The notes beneath the pieces are model-generated. The model was not told where the DNA came from and did no database searches. It was given only the letters and a program-made list of their open reading frames with translations. A stretch of 5,302 bases of DNA from Spirochaetota bacterium (GTDB taxonomy: Bacteria; Spirochaetota; Spirochaetia; Treponematales; UBA12059): contig JAKLIU010000155.1 in NCBI GenBank assembly GCA_022709445.1, forward strand, positions 1-5,302, in the 5' to 3' direction. A program made the translations under genes and the position numbers. Shown piece by piece: positions 4,873 to 5,302 of the stretch. The stretch's first letter is position 1. Each line of letters starts with the position of its first letter.

Positions 4873-5302
4873 TCAGGCCGTGAAGCGCTCTATCTCCCGG
4901 GTGAGGTTTTCCACAGCGGCCAGGTTTTTCCGCACTTCCTCGCTGACCGACAGGAAGGAGGCTTCCAGCGCCCGGACGTTCTCAGTCTGGCCGCGGGAGG
5001 ATTGCGCGAGGGCGGACAGGCGTTCCAGGGCGCCGGCCAGGGAGCGGCTCATGTTCTCGGCGTGCGCGTGCTGCTCGACCATGCGCTCCCCGACCGACCG
5101 GGAGGTCTCCACCACGCGCACCACCGACTCGGCCACCTGCCTGGTGCCCGCTCCCTGTTCCCGCATGGCCTCCGCTATCTGGGTGGACAGGGCGGAAGCC
5201 TGGCCCAGTCCCTGTACCAGGCTGCCGAGCGCCTCGCCGGTCTGGCCGGAGCGCTCGACGCCGGTCCTGACGCGGTCGCTCATCGCGTCGATCAGCTGCT
5301 TG
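4873..5302 (-). CDS. C-terminal part of a methyl-accepting chemotaxis-type protein
   Basis: The last 142 residues of a longer protein are visible. The frame is open to the window edge, and the start lies to the right of it. The fragment is almost entirely alpha-helical coiled coil, rich in Ala, Glu, Ser, Val and Leu in heptad spacing, with no membrane helix. The segment STQIAEAMREQGAGTRQV (39-56) matches the descending arm of the MCP signalling domain ('I..I..a..EQ..G..qv'), downstream of the kinase-contacting hairpin tip, which must lie outside the window. Two further helices follow (about 57-105 and 106-140), ending ENLTREIERFTA. There is no C-terminal CheR-binding pentapeptide of the NWETF kind. 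The internal Met at 5283 has no good ribosome binding site and sits inside the coiled coil, so the gene should not be started there. If it is a receptor it would signal to CheA/CheW. A different coiled-coil sensor with an MCP-like domain is the main alternative. Confidence 0.72.
   Translation of the reverse strand, partial: KQLIDAMSDRVRTGVERSGQTGEALGSLVQGLGQASALSTQIAEAMREQGAGTRQVAESVVRVVETSRSVGERMVEQHAHAENMSRSLAGALERLSALAQSSRGQTENVRALEASFLSVSEEVRKNLAAVENLTREIERFTA

Noticed and set aside
4873..5283. Treating the chemoreceptor-like fragment as a complete 136-residue protein starting at 5283
   Set aside because: The frame continues open to the window edge with the same coiled-coil character, and no good ribosome binding site precedes that ATG.

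Overview
This is a G+C-rich bacterial window with five clear protein genes, one 31-codon gene start at the left edge, and short intergenic stretches. I see no rRNA, tRNA, CRISPR array, insertion sequence or phage gene. The lineage is uncertain. The chemoreceptor tail (an IAEAMREQ..G motif), the secreted CIA30-domain protein and the high G+C would fit a free-living, G+C-rich spirochaete or a similar motile environmental bacterium. This is inference, because no marker gene is present.

Left part (1-2238, minus strand): a tightly overlapping set transcribed right to left. A GT4-type retaining glycosyltransferase (556-2238) overlaps by 14 bases a small PPOX-like flavin-fold protein (90-569). That protein overlaps by 4 bases (GTGA) the GTG start of a third gene that leaves the window (1-93). 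The overlaps imply one operon with coupled translation.

Middle: a 200-base divergent promoter region (2239-2438) separates the operon from a secreted CIA30-domain protein on the plus strand (2439-3005). That gene has a -10-like box placed so that its mRNA could be leaderless. A terminator-like stem-loop lies upstream of that box. Bases 3006-3419 form a convergent, apparently non-coding gap of about 414 bases, full of G+C-rich inverted repeats.

Right part (minus strand): a 12-helix MFS transporter of the DHA1 type (3420-4730). It has an extended -10 promoter and a short leader whose GAAA-capped hairpin abuts the ribosome binding site. Then comes the C-terminal 142 residues of a methyl-accepting chemotaxis-type protein (4873-5302), cut by the window edge.

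These are mostly ordinary housekeeping or accessory genes, and I find no convincing new multi-gene system. The points most worth a second look are the MFS leader structure, the possible leaderless CIA30 transcript, the structured convergent gap, and the glycosyltransferase/PPOX overlap with an unassigned N-terminal extension on the glycosyltransferase.
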